From NCBI GenBank assembly GCA_947564495.1, contig CANOCD010000093.1, forward strand, positions 1 through 5,661: 5,661 bases of DNA, read 5' to 3'. A program made the translations under genes and the position numbers. Position 1 is the first letter of the stretch, and every line of letters starts with the position of its first letter. The notes under the pieces were generated by a model, which was not told where the DNA came from, ran no database searches, and was given only the letters and a program-made list of their open reading frames with translations. Below, in pieces: positions 5,609 through 5,661 of the stretch. Source of the stretch: an uncultured Angelakisella sp. (GTDB taxonomy: Bacteria > Bacillota > Clostridia > Oscillospirales > Ruminococcaceae).

Positions 5609-5661
5609 TGGGAATCCCCCGCCTTCGGAACGAATTAAACAGCATGGAGGATTCCCAATGA
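5605..5661 (-). promoter_or_regulatory. 16-bp inverted repeat covering the secDF ribosome site and start codon
   Basis: A 13-bp perfect inverted repeat pairs plus-strand 5605-5617 (TCATTGGGAATCC) with 5649-5661 (GGATTCCCAATGA). It extends inward by three more pairs (one a U.G in the minus-strand RNA) to 16 bp around a 25-nt loop. On the minus-strand transcript the 3' arm contains the G-run and the secDF ATG, so folding would hide the translation start. No U-run follows, so it is not a terminator. The window ends exactly at the outer end of the repeat, so it may extend further. The same symmetry places a GGAGG-7 nt-ATG at 5646-5660 on the plus strand, which could instead be the start of a divergent gene; this cannot be settled here. 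Confidence 0.55.

Noticed and set aside
5418..5645. Minus-strand 75-codon frame starting with ATG at 5645, before secDF
   Set aside because: There is no SD before its ATG, and it runs out of frame into secDF with Arg/Pro/Gly-rich translation. Only its ATG position in the hairpin loop is of note.

Overview
The window is GC-rich, with GC-biased third codon positions. All convincing genes lie on the minus strand. The gene set is a V/A-type ATPase operon start, NrdR, a small clostridial-type protein and a fused SecD-SecF. Together with the base composition this suggests a high-GC member of the Clostridia, most likely Oscillospiraceae (Flavonifractor/Lawsonibacter-like). That placement is inferred from gene content and composition, not from a marker gene.

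Layout in transcription order (right to left): (1) 5608-3269, secDF, a single 779-residue SecD-SecF fusion of the Sec translocon. Its start codon and SD-like G-run lie in one arm of a 16-bp inverted repeat that reaches the right edge. It is followed by a clear intrinsic terminator (about 3248-3215). (2) 3124-2795, a 109-aa protein resembling the DUF6514 group, with its own likely promoter. (3) 2794-2415, a 380-bp gap with no credible gene. It holds two minus-strand sigma-A-type promoters, several small inverted repeats and a purine-rich transcribed strand. (4) 2414-1926, nrdR, repressor of ribonucleotide reductase genes. (5) 1925-1713, a gap with an extended -10 promoter and a leader able to form a long hairpin. 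(6) 1712-1386, the coiled-coil peripheral stalk subunit of a V/A-type ATPase (NtpF/AhaH type), overlapping by ATGA with (7) subunit I (NtpI), whose 3' end is cut by the left edge. The remaining ntp genes should lie to the left.

Functionally these are four largely independent units: protein export, an unknown small protein, control of dNTP synthesis, and an ion-pumping rotary ATPase. Each unit except secDF has a visible candidate promoter inside the window. I see no mobile element, CRISPR array, tRNA or rRNA. The very long plus-strand open frames opposite secDF and ntpI are composition artefacts. The most unusual signals are the hairpin over the secDF start, the promoter-rich gap upstream of nrdR, and the structured leader of the ATPase operon.
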